Of a stretch of 58,968 nt of DNA, positions 25,614 to 33,909 are shown piece after piece (position 1 is the stretch's first letter; the number at the start of each line of letters is the position of its first letter). The stretch spans positions 1-58,968 of the forward strand of contig CAIJLJ010000037.1 of NCBI GenBank assembly GCA_903821395.1. The letters run 5' to 3'. The stretch is from an uncultured Solirubrobacterales bacterium. GTDB lineage: Bacteria > Actinomycetota > Thermoleophilia > Solirubrobacterales > Solirubrobacteraceae. The translations under genes were made by a program, and so were the position numbers. The notes under the pieces were generated by a model, which saw nothing but the letters and a program-made list of their open reading frames with translations, made no database searches and was not told the DNA's origin.

Positions 25614-26000
25614 ATGGTCGCGGGCAATTATCCAACTGAGCTGCTCTATCACCGCGAGCACGGCTGGGCTCTGATCGAGGGCGATCTAGCGACGCTCGGG
25701 ATCAGTTGGTTTGCTCAGAATTCCCTCGGCGAGGTGGTATTCGTCGATCCTCCACAGCTAGGCAGCTCGTTGGTCGCCGGCCAGCCTTACGGCGAAGTTG
25801 AATCGCTGAAGGCTGTTAGCGATCTGATTGCACCGCTTAGCGGCGCGATAATCGAGATCAATGAGCGCTTGGCCGACGACGCCGAATTGGTCAACGCCGA
25901 GCCGTATGGCGCGGGATGGGTGGTGAAGATCCGACTCGCCGACGTTGGCGAAGCAGAACTGCTGCTTAGCGCGGACGCCTACGAGTCAACACTCGCCTAG
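25614..26000 (+). CDS. gcvH: Glycine cleavage system H protein (lipoyl carrier)
   Basis: 128 residues. Carries the aminomethyl group on lipoyl-lysine between the P, T and L proteins of glycine cleavage. The lipoylation site is the Lys in EVESLKAVSDLIAPLSG. The N-terminal YHREHGWALIEGDLATLGISWFAQ and C-terminal GAGWVVKIRL blocks are typical. No gcvT or gcvP is near, so it may work with unlinked partners or as a lipoate carrier. A TAGCGT overlaps the ftsZ stop 10 bases before the ATG and could drive it separately. Confidence 0.93.
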   Translation: MVAGNYPTELLYHREHGWALIEGDLATLGISWFAQNSLGEVVFVDPPQLGSSLVAGQPYGEVESLKAVSDLIAPLSGAIIEINERLADDAELVNAEPYGAGWVVKIRLADVGEAELLLSADAYESTLA

Positions 26001-26032
26001 GTGTCGCAGCCCTAAACCGTCCGCTTCGGCGG

Positions 26033-26038
26033 TAGCCT
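26033..26038 (+). promoter_or_regulatory. -10 hexamer TAGCCT of trpS
   Basis: TAGCCT ends 8 bases before the trpS ATG at 26047 and no Shine-Dalgarno site is visible. Confidence 0.45.
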
Positions 26039-26046
26039 CGCCTTAC

Positions 26047-27066
26047 ATGCGCATCTTTTCTGGCATCCAGCCGACCGGCCGCAAACACCTCGGCAACTAC
26101 ATCGGCGCGATCCGACAGTACGTCGACGGTCAGCAGCGCGCGGCGGCAGGGGATGGCCTGGCGATCTTCTGCATCGTCGATCTGCACGCGATCACTGTGG
26201 CGTACGACCCAGCCGAGCTCCGCGAGCGCACCTACGACACAACCGCGCTACTGATTGCGGCCGGTCTCGATCCAGAGAGCTGCATCCTTTTCCGCCAGTC
26301 CGACGTGCCGGAGCAAACCGAGCTCTGCTGGCTGCTCGCCTCGGTCACCGCGCACGGTGATCTAAATCGAATGCACCAGTTCAAGGAGAAGTCGGAGGTG
26401 CAGCGAGAGCTGATCTCGGCCGGACTCTTCTTCTATCCCGTACTGCAGGCTGCCGACGTGCTCGCCTACCGCTGCGACGAAGTGCCGGTCGGGGAGGACC
26501 AGCGCCAGCACATCGAACTGATGCGCGACATCGCTGAGCGATTCAACTCGCGGTTTGCCGATGGTCGCGAGCTCCTCGTGACGCCCGAACACCGGATTCC
26601 GGAGGTTGGGGCAAGAATCATGGACCTGCAAGACCCAGATTCGAAGATGTCGACTACGTCGGAGTCTGAGGAGGGCACGATCTACGTGCTCGACGAGCCT
26701 GAGATGATCAAACGCAAGCTGAATCGTGCAGTCACAGATTCTGATGACCCGCCGCTGATCGCCGCCGGGCCAGAGAAGGCAGGGGTCACCAACCTCCTCG
26801 ACATCCTCGCTGCCTGCGGCGGAATCACTCCGACCGAGGCCGCCGCAGGGCTGGCCGATGCGCGCGGCTACGGAGACCTCAAAAGTGCCGTCAGCGACGC
26901 GGTTATAGAGATGCTCGCGCCGGTCCGCGAGCGCTACGAGCAGCTCCGCGGCGATGAAGCGGCGCTCGAGATGATTCTCCTCCGCGGTGCTGAACAGGCG
27001 CGGGAGATCGCCGCGGTGACGCTCGCCGATGTGCGTAGCGCGATGGGCGTCGGCCCCGTGGGTTGA
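26047..27066 (+). CDS. trpS: Tryptophanyl-tRNA synthetase
   Basis: 339-residue class I synthetase that charges tRNA-Trp. The HIGH-like motif is in IFSGIQPTGRKHLGNYIGA and the KMSKS-like motif in DPDSKMSTTS. The family blocks FRQSDVPEQTELCWLL, ADVLAYRCDEVPVGEDQRQHIEL and NLLDILAACGG are present. ATG 26047 follows a -10 hexamer by 8 bases; the upstream frame overlaps gcvH. Its stop overlaps a possible TTG start of the transporter gene. Confidence 0.96.
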   Translation: MRIFSGIQPTGRKHLGNYIGAIRQYVDGQQRAAAGDGLAIFCIVDLHAITVAYDPAELRERTYDTTALLIAAGLDPESCILFRQSDVPEQTELCWLLASVTAHGDLNRMHQFKEKSEVQRELISAGLFFYPVLQAADVLAYRCDEVPVGEDQRQHIELMRDIAERFNSRFADGRELLVTPEHRIPEVGARIMDLQDPDSKMSTTSESEEGTIYVLDEPEMIKRKLNRAVTDSDDPPLIAAGPEKAGVTNLLDILAACGGITPTEAAAGLADARGYGDLKSAVSDAVIEMLAPVRERYEQLRGDEAALEMILLRGAEQAREIAAVTLADVRSAMGVGPVG

Positions 27067-27071
27067 AGCGA

Positions 27072-28226
27072 GTGAACCGTCGGCTAGTAATCCTGGTCGG
27101 GTCGGTGGTGTTGCTCGACACCCTTTTCTATGCTGCGCTCGCGCCGCTGCTCCCGTCGCTTTCAACGCAGTTTGGTCTAGACAAGGGTGGCGCTGGGCTG
27201 CTCGTCGGCATTTACCCGATCGGGACTTTTATCGGTGCGGTACCCGCTGGCTGGGCGACCGCACGTTATGGCTCTCGGCCAACGGTGCTGGTCTCGCTCT
27301 TCGTAATGGCCGCGGCGGCGCTCGTCTTCGCCTTTGGACAGACGATCGGCGTGCTCTACGTTGGCCGCTTCTTGCAAGGCATTGCGGGCGCCGCCTCCTG
27401 GACAGCCGGACTTGCTTGGTTGGTGCAGGGGACGAGCAAAGCGCGGCGCGGCGAGGCGCTCGGGTTCGGCATCGGGGCGGGGGTCGTCGGAGCGCAGCTA
27501 GGGCCAGTACTCGGTTCCGTTGCGCACCTAATTGGGAGGGGCCCCGCTTTCGCGGGTACCGCGATGGCCGCGGGCGTAATAGCCGCTTTCGCGATGCGGA
27601 TGCCGGAGGCCCAAGTGAGCCTGGACTCAAACCGCACATCGCCGTGGGCGCTGCTGCGCAACTCTCGGTACCTAGTAGCGCTGATGATCTTCGTAATTCC
27701 GTCGATGGCATTCGGCGTGATCGAAGTATTGGCACCGCTCCGCTTGAGCGAGCTCGGTGCTAGCGCCGAGCTGATCGGGCTGATCTTCTTCCTAGCGGGA
27801 ACAGCTGAAGCGGTGATTAGCCCGGTTATCGGTCGCCTGAGCGACAGCATCGGCGTTCTCGCAATCGTGCGCTCCGGAATGATTCTCGCTGCCGTACTGC
27901 TGCTGTCGCTTTACTTCCCGACGACCGTGCTCATACTTGGGCTTGCTCTGGTCTGCTGCTCAGCCGCGATTGGGATGCTCTGGGTGCCCGCAGGCAAGCT
28001 CGTCTCGCTCGCGGCAGAGCGGCTGGAAGTGGACCAAGGATGGGCGTTTGCGATCCAAAACAGCACTTGGTCGCTAGCGATTGGCGCCGGAGCGACGCTA
28101 GGGGGTGTATTGGCAGCGATCGGCGGTGACTTGCTGGCATACGGCTCTGCTGCTGCGCTCTGTGCGCTTGTCGGAATGGTGATGTTTGGGCGCCGACCGG
28201 CTGCCGCTGTAACTTCCGACCCGTGA
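27072..28226 (+). CDS. Major facilitator superfamily transporter
   Basis: About 384 residues with twelve predicted membrane helices. The MFS loop 2-3 motif appears as GWATARYGSRPTVLVSL and the second half has RLSDSIGVLAIVRSG. Proton-driven efflux or uptake; the sugar/drug-type families cannot be told apart by eye. GTG 27072 is used; TTG 27063, which overlaps the trpS stop, is possible. The stop overlaps scpA by four bases, so it is in one transcription unit with trpS and scpAB. Confidence 0.88.
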   Translation: MNRRLVILVGSVVLLDTLFYAALAPLLPSLSTQFGLDKGGAGLLVGIYPIGTFIGAVPAGWATARYGSRPTVLVSLFVMAAAALVFAFGQTIGVLYVGRFLQGIAGAASWTAGLAWLVQGTSKARRGEALGFGIGAGVVGAQLGPVLGSVAHLIGRGPAFAGTAMAAGVIAAFAMRMPEAQVSLDSNRTSPWALLRNSRYLVALMIFVIPSMAFGVIEVLAPLRLSELGASAELIGLIFFLAGTAEAVISPVIGRLSDSIGVLAIVRSGMILAAVLLLSLYFPTTVLILGLALVCCSAAIGMLWVPAGKLVSLAAERLEVDQGWAFAIQNSTWSLAIGAGATLGGVLAAIGGDLLAYGSAAALCALVGMVMFGRRPAAAVTSDP

Positions 28227-28984
28227 TCGCCGCCGAGATCGAGCTGGACCTCGAGCTCTTTACGGGCCCATTCGACCTGCTGCTGACTCTCGTATTGCGG
28301 GAGGAGGTCGAGCTGCTCGACCTCGATCTCGCTGAAATCGTCATCTCCTACATCGATCTACTCGAGGCTCGCGGCGAACTCGACTTGGAAATGGCAACTG
28401 AGTTCATCGTCTTGATCGCAGCCCTGCTTGAACTGAAGTCGCGCCTGATGTTGTCGGCCGGCGAGATCGATGAGCTCGGTGAGCTAGAGCCCGGCGAAGC
28501 GGCCGAAGAGCTGCTCGCGCGGATGCTCGACGCGCGCCGTTATCGGCAGGCCGCAGAGCACCTAGCCGATCTGCTCGGCGAGCAGCGCGGTTACCACTAC
28601 CGTGAGGCGCCGCTCCCGGGGTTTGTCAAGCAAGTTACGCTTGAAAACGCAGAGAAGGTCTATGCCGCAAGCCAGCTCGGTGAGGCGATCGGGGGGCTCC
28701 TCCGCCTGCCGCCGCAAATCTCGCTTGCGCACCTGCGTACCTCGTCGGTCACGGTCCCCTCGCGACTCGCGCACTTGCGCAAGATTCTGCTGCGCGGAAG
28801 CTGCTCGTTCGACGAGGCGGTTGCTGGCGCCGATCGCATGACAGTCGCCGTAACTCTCTTTGCGCTTCTCGAGCTCTACAAGCAGGGCGAGGCGACCTGG
28901 GATCAGCCGGCGCCGTTCGCGCCAATCACGATCGCCGCCGTGGAACAGGCCGCTCGGCCGTATCTGATCGAAGGAGCCGCATGA
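28223..28984 (+). CDS. scpA: Segregation and condensation protein ScpA
   Basis: 253-residue kleisin that bridges the SMC heads in the condensin complex. The N-terminal LFTGPFDLLLTLVLREEVELLDLDLAEI and ATEFIVLIAALLELKSRLML blocks are diagnostic; the C-terminal winged helix (VTLFALLELYKQGEATWDQ) is present. GTG start overlaps the transporter stop; the stop overlaps scpB (ATGA). SMC itself is not in the window. Confidence 0.94.
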   Translation: MIAAEIELDLELFTGPFDLLLTLVLREEVELLDLDLAEIVISYIDLLEARGELDLEMATEFIVLIAALLELKSRLMLSAGEIDELGELEPGEAAEELLARMLDARRYRQAAEHLADLLGEQRGYHYREAPLPGFVKQVTLENAEKVYAASQLGEAIGGLLRLPPQISLAHLRTSSVTVPSRLAHLRKILLRGSCSFDEAVAGADRMTVAVTLFALLELYKQGEATWDQPAPFAPITIAAVEQAARPYLIEGAA

Positions 28985-29664
28985 ACCAACCAGCCAAGAT
29001 GATTGAAGCGTTGCTCTTCCTCAGCCCAGAACCCGTTAACGAGGACGATCTAGCCGAGGCGATCGGCTGTAGCGCTGAGGACGTTACCTCAGGCCTAGAA
29101 GAGCTGGCTGCGGCTTGGGCCGAAGGCGAGCGGGGGATGGTCCTCAAGCATGTCGCTGGCGGCTACACGCTCGCTAGCGCCGCTGAGAACGATGAAGCGG
29201 CCCGGCGCCTACTCTCAAAGCCACGGACGCCACCACTCACGCCTGCGCAGGCCGAGACGCTCGCGATCGTGGCCTACCTGCAGCCGGTGTCAAGGCCTGA
29301 AATCACGCGCATCCGTGGCGTCAGCGCCGACTCTGCAAGCGGCACGCTGTTGGAGCGTGGCCTAATCGAGGAATCCGGTCGCTCGCAGTTTGGCGCGATC
29401 TGCTTTCGAACGACCGAGCTCTTCCTGCGGTTGTTCGGTCTCAACTCAATTGGCGATCTGCCTCCGATCGCGGAGTGGGACCCAACTCCCGAGGAGCAAT
29501 CCGACCTGCGCGAGCGTCTGATGGCGGCTGGCGGCGCCCGGCTCGGCGAAACTCCAACCGCTGAAGGCGAAGAGTCGGCGCAGGAGCCGCTGCCGCAGAT
29601 CGAAGACGAAGACGCCGGCGACTCAGAGGGCGATCAGCCCGCGAGCGCGTTCGCAGCCAACTGA
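28981..29664 (+). CDS. scpB: Segregation and condensation protein ScpB
   Basis: 227 residues. Two winged-helix domains that bind ScpA as a dimer. Blocks: MIEALLFLSPEPVNEDDLAEA, GYTLAS, TPAQAETLAIVAYLQPVSRPEITRIRGVSADSASGTLLERGLIEE and RTTELFLRLFGLNS. The acidic C-terminal tail (residues 190-227) is of the kind often seen in actinobacteria. The last 31 bases overlap the 3' end of rlmN on the other strand. Confidence 0.94.
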   Translation: MNQPAKMIEALLFLSPEPVNEDDLAEAIGCSAEDVTSGLEELAAAWAEGERGMVLKHVAGGYTLASAAENDEAARRLLSKPRTPPLTPAQAETLAIVAYLQPVSRPEITRIRGVSADSASGTLLERGLIEESGRSQFGAICFRTTELFLRLFGLNSIGDLPPIAEWDPTPEEQSDLRERLMAAGGARLGETPTAEGEESAQEPLPQIEDEDAGDSEGDQPASAFAAN

Positions 29665-30623
29665 CCGCACGCTGCCGCGATGTCCTGGCCGCGCGTGAGC
29701 CGCACTGTCGCACCTATCCCGTTTGCTTCAAGCGTGCTCTTGAATGCGTCGATAGCCGCCCGAGACGACCCCTCGTAAGGTGAGCCGGTCGGGTTGTAAG
29801 GAATCAGGTTGATCTTGTAGCGCTTCGGGTCGAGCAGCTCGGCCAGTTCGACGGCTTGCTCGTAACGATCGTTGACGCCAGCCAGCATCACGTATTCGAT
29901 GAACGTCATCCGGCGACGCGCCTCATAGTGGCGGTCGCAGGCGGCTAGCACTTCGGCGATCGGGTAGCGGTCGTTGACGGCCATGATCTCACTGCGCAGC
30001 GCATCATTGGGAGCGTGTAGCGATAGGGCGAGGCGGATTGGCCGGGACTGCTGCGCAAGTTCGTCAATGCCAGGTGCCCAGCCGACTGTCGAGATCGCCG
30101 TTCGGCGGCTCGTGATTCCAAGATCGGGCAGTAGTTCGCATGCGGCGAGAACGTTGTCTAGGTTCATCATCGGCTCGCCCATTCCCATGAAGACGCAGTG
30201 GTTGACGTCACCAAGGCGGCGGAAATGGAGCGCCTGGTCGACGATTTCGGCCGCGGTCAGGTTGCGACCGAACTTCATCGTGCCCGTCGCGCAAAAGGTG
30301 CAGCTCAATGGGCAGCCGGATTGCGACGAGAGGCAGAGCGAGCGCCGTCCGTCGCGGTAGGTCATCAGGACCGCTTCGACGGGGCGGCCATCGGCAGTGC
30401 TGAAGAGAACCTTGATAGTGCCGTCAACCGAGACCGCTTCGTTCTCGACCTTCAGGGTCGAGAACGGAACCGCATCGGCCAGCCGCGCTCTGAGCGGCGC
30501 AGGCAGGTCGCTCATCGCTTCCCAGTCGGCTGCGCCGCGCGCTTGCCACGCCCATGCTTGGTCATAGCGGTAGCCCGGCTCACCGGCCTCATTGAGAGTT
30601 GTACGCAGCAGTTCGAGATCCAT
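29634..30623 (-). CDS. rlmN: Dual-specificity rRNA/tRNA adenine C2-methyltransferase RlmN
   Basis: 329-residue radical SAM enzyme. Methylates A2503 of 23S rRNA and A37 of some tRNAs. The 4Fe-4S cluster motif is CPLSCTFCATG; GMGEPMMNL, SLHAPND and FIEYVMLAGVND are further family blocks. The C-terminal catalytic Cys is in AAACGQLA. An AGGGGG sits a few bases before the minus-strand ATG. Inserted in antisense between scpB and the pseudouridine synthase gene, overlapping scpB by 31 bases and leaving only 26 bases to the divergent neighbour. Confidence 0.95.
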   Translation of the reverse strand: MDLELLRTTLNEAGEPGYRYDQAWAWQARGAADWEAMSDLPAPLRARLADAVPFSTLKVENEAVSVDGTIKVLFSTADGRPVEAVLMTYRDGRRSLCLSSQSGCPLSCTFCATGTMKFGRNLTAAEIVDQALHFRRLGDVNHCVFMGMGEPMMNLDNVLAACELLPDLGITSRRTAISTVGWAPGIDELAQQSRPIRLALSLHAPNDALRSEIMAVNDRYPIAEVLAACDRHYEARRRMTFIEYVMLAGVNDRYEQAVELAELLDPKRYKINLIPYNPTGSPYEGSSRAAIDAFKSTLEANGIGATVRLTRGQDIAAACGQLAANALAG

Positions 30624-30630
30624 CGCCCCC

Positions 30631-30636
30631 TATCGT
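30631..30636 (+). promoter_or_regulatory. Possible -10 hexamer TATCGT of the pseudouridine synthase gene
   Basis: TATCGT ends 13 bases before ATG 30650 in the 26-base divergent gap. This would give a leader of about six bases, so it fits less well than the other hexamers in the window. Confidence 0.35.
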
Positions 30637-30649
30637 GGCAGCCAAGACG

Positions 30650-31369
30650 ATGAGACTTGGCAAGTATTTAGCCCACGCAGGAATTGCCTCGCGCCGCGGC
30701 AGCGAGGCGCTGGTCGTAAGCGGGCGCATTAGCGTCGACGGCGAGATCGTTTTCGACCCTGCATTGGACGTTGATTCGCGCAACAAAATCCTCTTCGACG
30801 GAGAGCGGGTTGGTAGCGGCCCGGAGGTGAGGGTCGTTTACGCGCTGAACAAACCGCCCGGCGTCGTATCTACTGCTGCCGACACGCACGGCAGGCCAAC
30901 CGTCGTTGAGATGGTGCGCAGCGGCGCTGCCAGCTCGCGGCGCCTTTACCCAGTTGGTCGACTCGATGTTGAATCAACCGGGTTGATCCTGCTGACCGAC
31001 GACGGTGATCTCGCCCATCGGCTCACGCACCCAAGCTTTGAGGTGCCAAAGCGATACATCGCTCGAGTGACCGGCGGCGCGTTGAGCGAGCGTGCTCTGC
31101 AGGCGCTGCGTGACGGAATCATTTTGGAGGATGGCAAGACGGCTCCGGCGAAAGTGAGGCAGATCGCGGCCGGCCACATCGAGCTGACAATTCACGAAGG
31201 CCGCAAGCGCCAGGTGAGGAGAATGTGCGAGGCGGTTGGCCACCCGGTTCGTGAGCTCAAACGGATCGCCTTTGGCTCTCTTGAGCTCGGTCCTCTCGCG
31301 GAGGGCAGCTCACGGCGACTAAATCTCGCAGAGATCGAATCGCTGCTCGAGCCCACGGATCAGAGCTGA
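30650..31369 (+). CDS. rluB: rRNA pseudouridine synthase, RluB/RsuA family
   Basis: 239 residues. Isomerises uridine to pseudouridine in rRNA. S4 RNA-binding domain first (MRLGKYLAHAGIASRRGSEALV), then the catalytic domain with the Asp-containing motif PVGRLDVESTGLILLTDDGDL and the EGRKRQVRRMCEAVGHPV block. These mark the RsuA/RluB/RluE branch; the position next to scpAB favours RluB. ATG 30650 is used; GTG 30635 is in frame but overlaps the promoter hexamer. Confidence 0.9.
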   Translation: MRLGKYLAHAGIASRRGSEALVVSGRISVDGEIVFDPALDVDSRNKILFDGERVGSGPEVRVVYALNKPPGVVSTAADTHGRPTVVEMVRSGAASSRRLYPVGRLDVESTGLILLTDDGDLAHRLTHPSFEVPKRYIARVTGGALSERALQALRDGIILEDGKTAPAKVRQIAAGHIELTIHEGRKRQVRRMCEAVGHPVRELKRIAFGSLELGPLAEGSSRRLNLAEIESLLEPTDQS

Positions 31370-31388
31370 GTGGCATGATTGGGCGGCG

Positions 31389-31754
31389 ATGAACGTCTAC
31401 GGCCTACGCGGCGCCATAACAGTCGACAGCAACGAGCGGGAAGCAATTCTCGGCGCTACGCGCGAGCTGCTCGAGGCGCTGATCGAGCTGAACGGTCTCG
31501 AGCAGGCCGACATTGTCAGTTGCATCCTCTCTATGACCGACGATCTCAACGCCGAGTTTCCTGCTGTAGCGGCTCGTGAGATGGGTCTCGATCAGGTGCC
31601 ACTTCTCTGCGTACGCGAGATCGATGTGCCCGGTTCGATGCAGCGCGTCATCCGGGCCCTCGTCCACTACCGCGCTGCCGATGGTCACAAAGCACACCAC
31701 GTATACCTGCGCGATGCCAAGAGTCTGCGCAGCGACATATCCGGCGCCCAGTAG
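31389..31754 (+). CDS. aroH: Chorismate mutase, AroH class
   Basis: 121-residue monofunctional chorismate mutase (AroH trimer type), converting chorismate to prephenate. RGAITVDSNEREAILGATRELL, SCILSMTDDLNAEFPA, REIDVPGSMQRVIRALVHY and HVYLRDAKSLRSDI match the family; the usual C-terminal LRPD is LRSD here. It stands 19 bases after the pseudouridine synthase gene and directly before DAHP synthase, so it probably feeds tyrA two genes on. Confidence 0.92.
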   Translation: MNVYGLRGAITVDSNEREAILGATRELLEALIELNGLEQADIVSCILSMTDDLNAEFPAVAAREMGLDQVPLLCVREIDVPGSMQRVIRALVHYRAADGHKAHHVYLRDAKSLRSDISGAQ

Positions 31755-31797
31755 CGCAAGCCAGCGTCCAGTGTTCTGCCTAGCCAGACGCGCCCGC

Positions 31798-31803
31798 TAA
31801 AGT
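31798..31803 (+). promoter_or_regulatory. -10 hexamer TAAAGT of the DAHP synthase gene
   Basis: TAAAGT ends 7 bases before the ATG at 31811. It heads the aroF-tyrA-aroA unit. Confidence 0.5.
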
Positions 31804-31810
31804 TGTCGCG

Positions 31811-32863
31811 ATGCTAGTCGTGATGAGCCCTGAGGCCACAGAAGATCAAGTTCAAGCGGTAATTGACCGGATTGAGTCGGTTGGTGGTACCGCGCACCCA
31901 AGTCGAGGCGCCGAGTTGACGTTGATTGGAGCGATCGGTGACGCCGACACTGAACTGCGTGTGAGCGAGCTCGAGCTCGGGGCGCTGGCTGGCGTGAGCA
32001 AGATCGTTCCAATTCTCAAGCCCTACAAGCTTGCTGCGCTGGAGGCGCGCCACGGCAATCCTTCGGTCTTTGAAATCGGCGGGGCAAAGATCGGCGGCGA
32101 CAACTTCGCATTGATCGCTGGGCCCTGCACCGTCGAGTCACGCGACCAGCTGCTCGATACCGCGGCGCTCGTGAAGTCCTGCGGCGCATCGATGCTGCGC
32201 GGCGGCGCCTACAAGCCCCGTACCTCGCCTTACTCCTTCCAGGGCCTCGGAGTCGAAGGGCTGAAGCTACTCGCCGAAGCACGCGAGCAGACTGGCCTGC
32301 CAATCGTCACGGAACTGATGGACGCCCGCGATATTGAACCGGTGCTCGAAGTTGCCGACCTAATTCAGGTTGGCGCCCGCAACATGCAGAACTATGGGCT
32401 ACTGACTGAGCTCGGACGAGCAGGCCGCCCGGTGCTGCTCAAACGCGGTCTGTCGGCAACGCTTGAAGAGTTTGTGATGGCCGCCGAGTACATCCTCAAG
32501 GAAGGCAACGAGCACGTGATCCTGTGCGAGCGCGGAATTCGCACGTTCGAGACTGCGTACCGATTCACGCTCGACCTGATGGCCGTTCCGGTCCTAAAAG
32601 AGATGACTCACCTTCCGATTGTGATCGACCCAAGCCATGCGGCCGGACGACGCGTGCTGGTTCAACCTCTCTCGCTGGCGGCCGCGGCGGTCGGCGCTGA
32701 CGGAATAATCGTTGAGGTCCATCCAGAGCCAGAAGAGGCGATCTGCGACGGCCCACAGGCACTGCGCAGCGAAGAGTTCGAGCAGTATGCGCAGGCGGTA
32801 GATCAGGCGGCCCAGCTGGCTGGCAAAGCGTCCTTCCTTCACACCCAGGCGCGCTCGGCTTGA
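31811..32863 (+). CDS. aroF: 3-deoxy-7-phosphoheptulonate (DAHP) synthase with N-terminal ferredoxin-like domain
   Basis: 350 residues. First step of the shikimate pathway: condenses phosphoenolpyruvate with erythrose 4-phosphate. Residues 1-70 form a ferredoxin-like regulatory domain ([20 protein letters not shown]), the rest a type I-beta barrel with [53 protein letters not shown] and [13 protein letters not shown]. The N-terminal domain is likely the site of feedback control by aromatic products. The stop overlaps the TTG start of tyrA. Confidence 0.95.
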   Translation: MLVVMSPEATEDQVQAVIDRIESVGGTAHPSRGAELTLIGAIGDADTELRVSELELGALAGVSKIVPILKPYKLAALEARHGNPSVFEIGGAKIGGDNFALIAGPCTVESRDQLLDTAALVKSCGASMLRGGAYKPRTSPYSFQGLGVEGLKLLAEAREQTGLPIVTELMDARDIEPVLEVADLIQVGARNMQNYGLLTELGRAGRPVLLKRGLSATLEEFVMAAEYILKEGNEHVILCERGIRTFETAYRFTLDLMAVPVLKEMTHLPIVIDPSHAAGRRVLVQPLSLAAAAVGADGIIVEVHPEPEEAICDGPQALRSEEFEQYAQAVDQAAQLAGKASFLHTQARSA

Positions 32864-33909
32864 AGCTCACGGTCGTCGGTGTCGGCCTGATCGGCGGGTC
32901 TTTTGCACTCGCCGCTCGGCGCCGCGTCGGGGCCCACGTTCGAGGAGTGGGGCCCGAGGCCGACAAAGCACTCGAGCTAGAACTGATCGACGAGGCCTGC
33001 CTGGGGCTCGAGAAGTCGTTGGTCGACGCAGACGTCGTTGTTGTCGCCGTCCCTGCCGATCGGCTGGTCGAAGTGACCGAGCAGGTGCTCGCAGCTGCGC
33101 CGCTCGACTGCGCGATCACCGATGTCGGTTCAATCAAGCGGCAGGTTGTTGATGCCGCTTCGCACGACCAGCGTTTCGTTGGTGGCCACCCGCTCGCCGG
33201 AACGGCCAACTCTGGCGTCGTCAACGCGCGCGAAGACCTGTTCGATGAAGCAACTTGGTACCTGACTCCGACCGAAATCACCAGCGGCGTGATGCTCGAG
33301 CGCGTCCACAACCTGCTGACTGCGATCGGCGCCAAGCCGACAATCGTTGGTGTCGATGATCACGACCGAATGATGGCCGCCGTCTCGCAGCTGCCGCACG
33401 TGCTCGCAAACGTGCTCGTGCTGCAAGCTGACGTTGCGCTCGAAGAACGCAAGATTCCGGTGACCGGCCCGAGCTTCCGTGACGCTACTCGCGTTGCTGG
33501 AGCCAACCCTGAAATGTGGACAGCGATCTACCTGGCCAATCGAGCTGCGCTAGTTCAGGAGCTCGACGGTGCAATCGAGCGTTTGACCGCTGCGCGCGCG
33601 GCGATCAGCGGCGGCGACGCTGCATGGCTTAACGAGTGGCAGCTACTCGCGGCGGAGCGGCGCGAGGCGTTGACTGAGGCAGGGCTCTCGGGCGGCGTTC
33701 TGGCTGAGCTGAGGGTTCCAGTGCCAAATCGACCCGGGGTGCTCGCACAGATCGCGCTTGGGCTCTGTGAGGCCGACATCAACATCGTTGACATGGCGCT
33801 GAGCCCATCGCCCGACGGGCAAGAGGGCGTTGTTGCCCTATGGGTTGCCGATGGCTCGGCCGCCGCGGCCAGCGAGTGCCTTGATCAGCTTGGGCTGCCG
33901 GTCCTGTGA
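32860..33909 (+). CDS. tyrA: Prephenate dehydrogenase TyrA with C-terminal ACT domain
   Basis: 349 residues. Oxidises prephenate (or arogenate) on the way to tyrosine. NAD site VVGVGLIGGSFALAARR, DVGSIK, GGHPLAGTANSGV, and the helical SQLPHVLANVL block. Residues from about 285 form an ACT domain (VPNRPGVLAQIALGLCEADINIVDM), usually the tyrosine sensor. The start is TTG 32860 (TTGA overlap with the DAHP synthase gene), and the stop overlaps the aroA GTG. Confidence 0.94.
   Translation: MKLTVVGVGLIGGSFALAARRRVGAHVRGVGPEADKALELELIDEACLGLEKSLVDADVVVVAVPADRLVEVTEQVLAAAPLDCAITDVGSIKRQVVDAASHDQRFVGGHPLAGTANSGVVNAREDLFDEATWYLTPTEITSGVMLERVHNLLTAIGAKPTIVGVDDHDRMMAAVSQLPHVLANVLVLQADVALEERKIPVTGPSFRDATRVAGANPEMWTAIYLANRAALVQELDGAIERLTAARAAISGGDAAWLNEWQLLAAERREALTEAGLSGGVLAELRVPVPNRPGVLAQIALGLCEADINIVDMALSPSPDGQEGVVALWVADGSAAAASECLDQLGLPVL

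Noticed and set aside
26362-27165. 267-codon minus-strand frame opposite trpS
   Set aside because: trpS has all synthetase motifs on the plus strand; the antisense product is not protein-like in pattern and shares the codon register of a GC-rich shadow.
27029-27763. 244-codon plus-strand frame overlapping the MFS gene
   Set aside because: The product is Arg/Trp-rich and low in hydrophobic pattern, while the overlapping frame gives a normal twelve-helix transporter.
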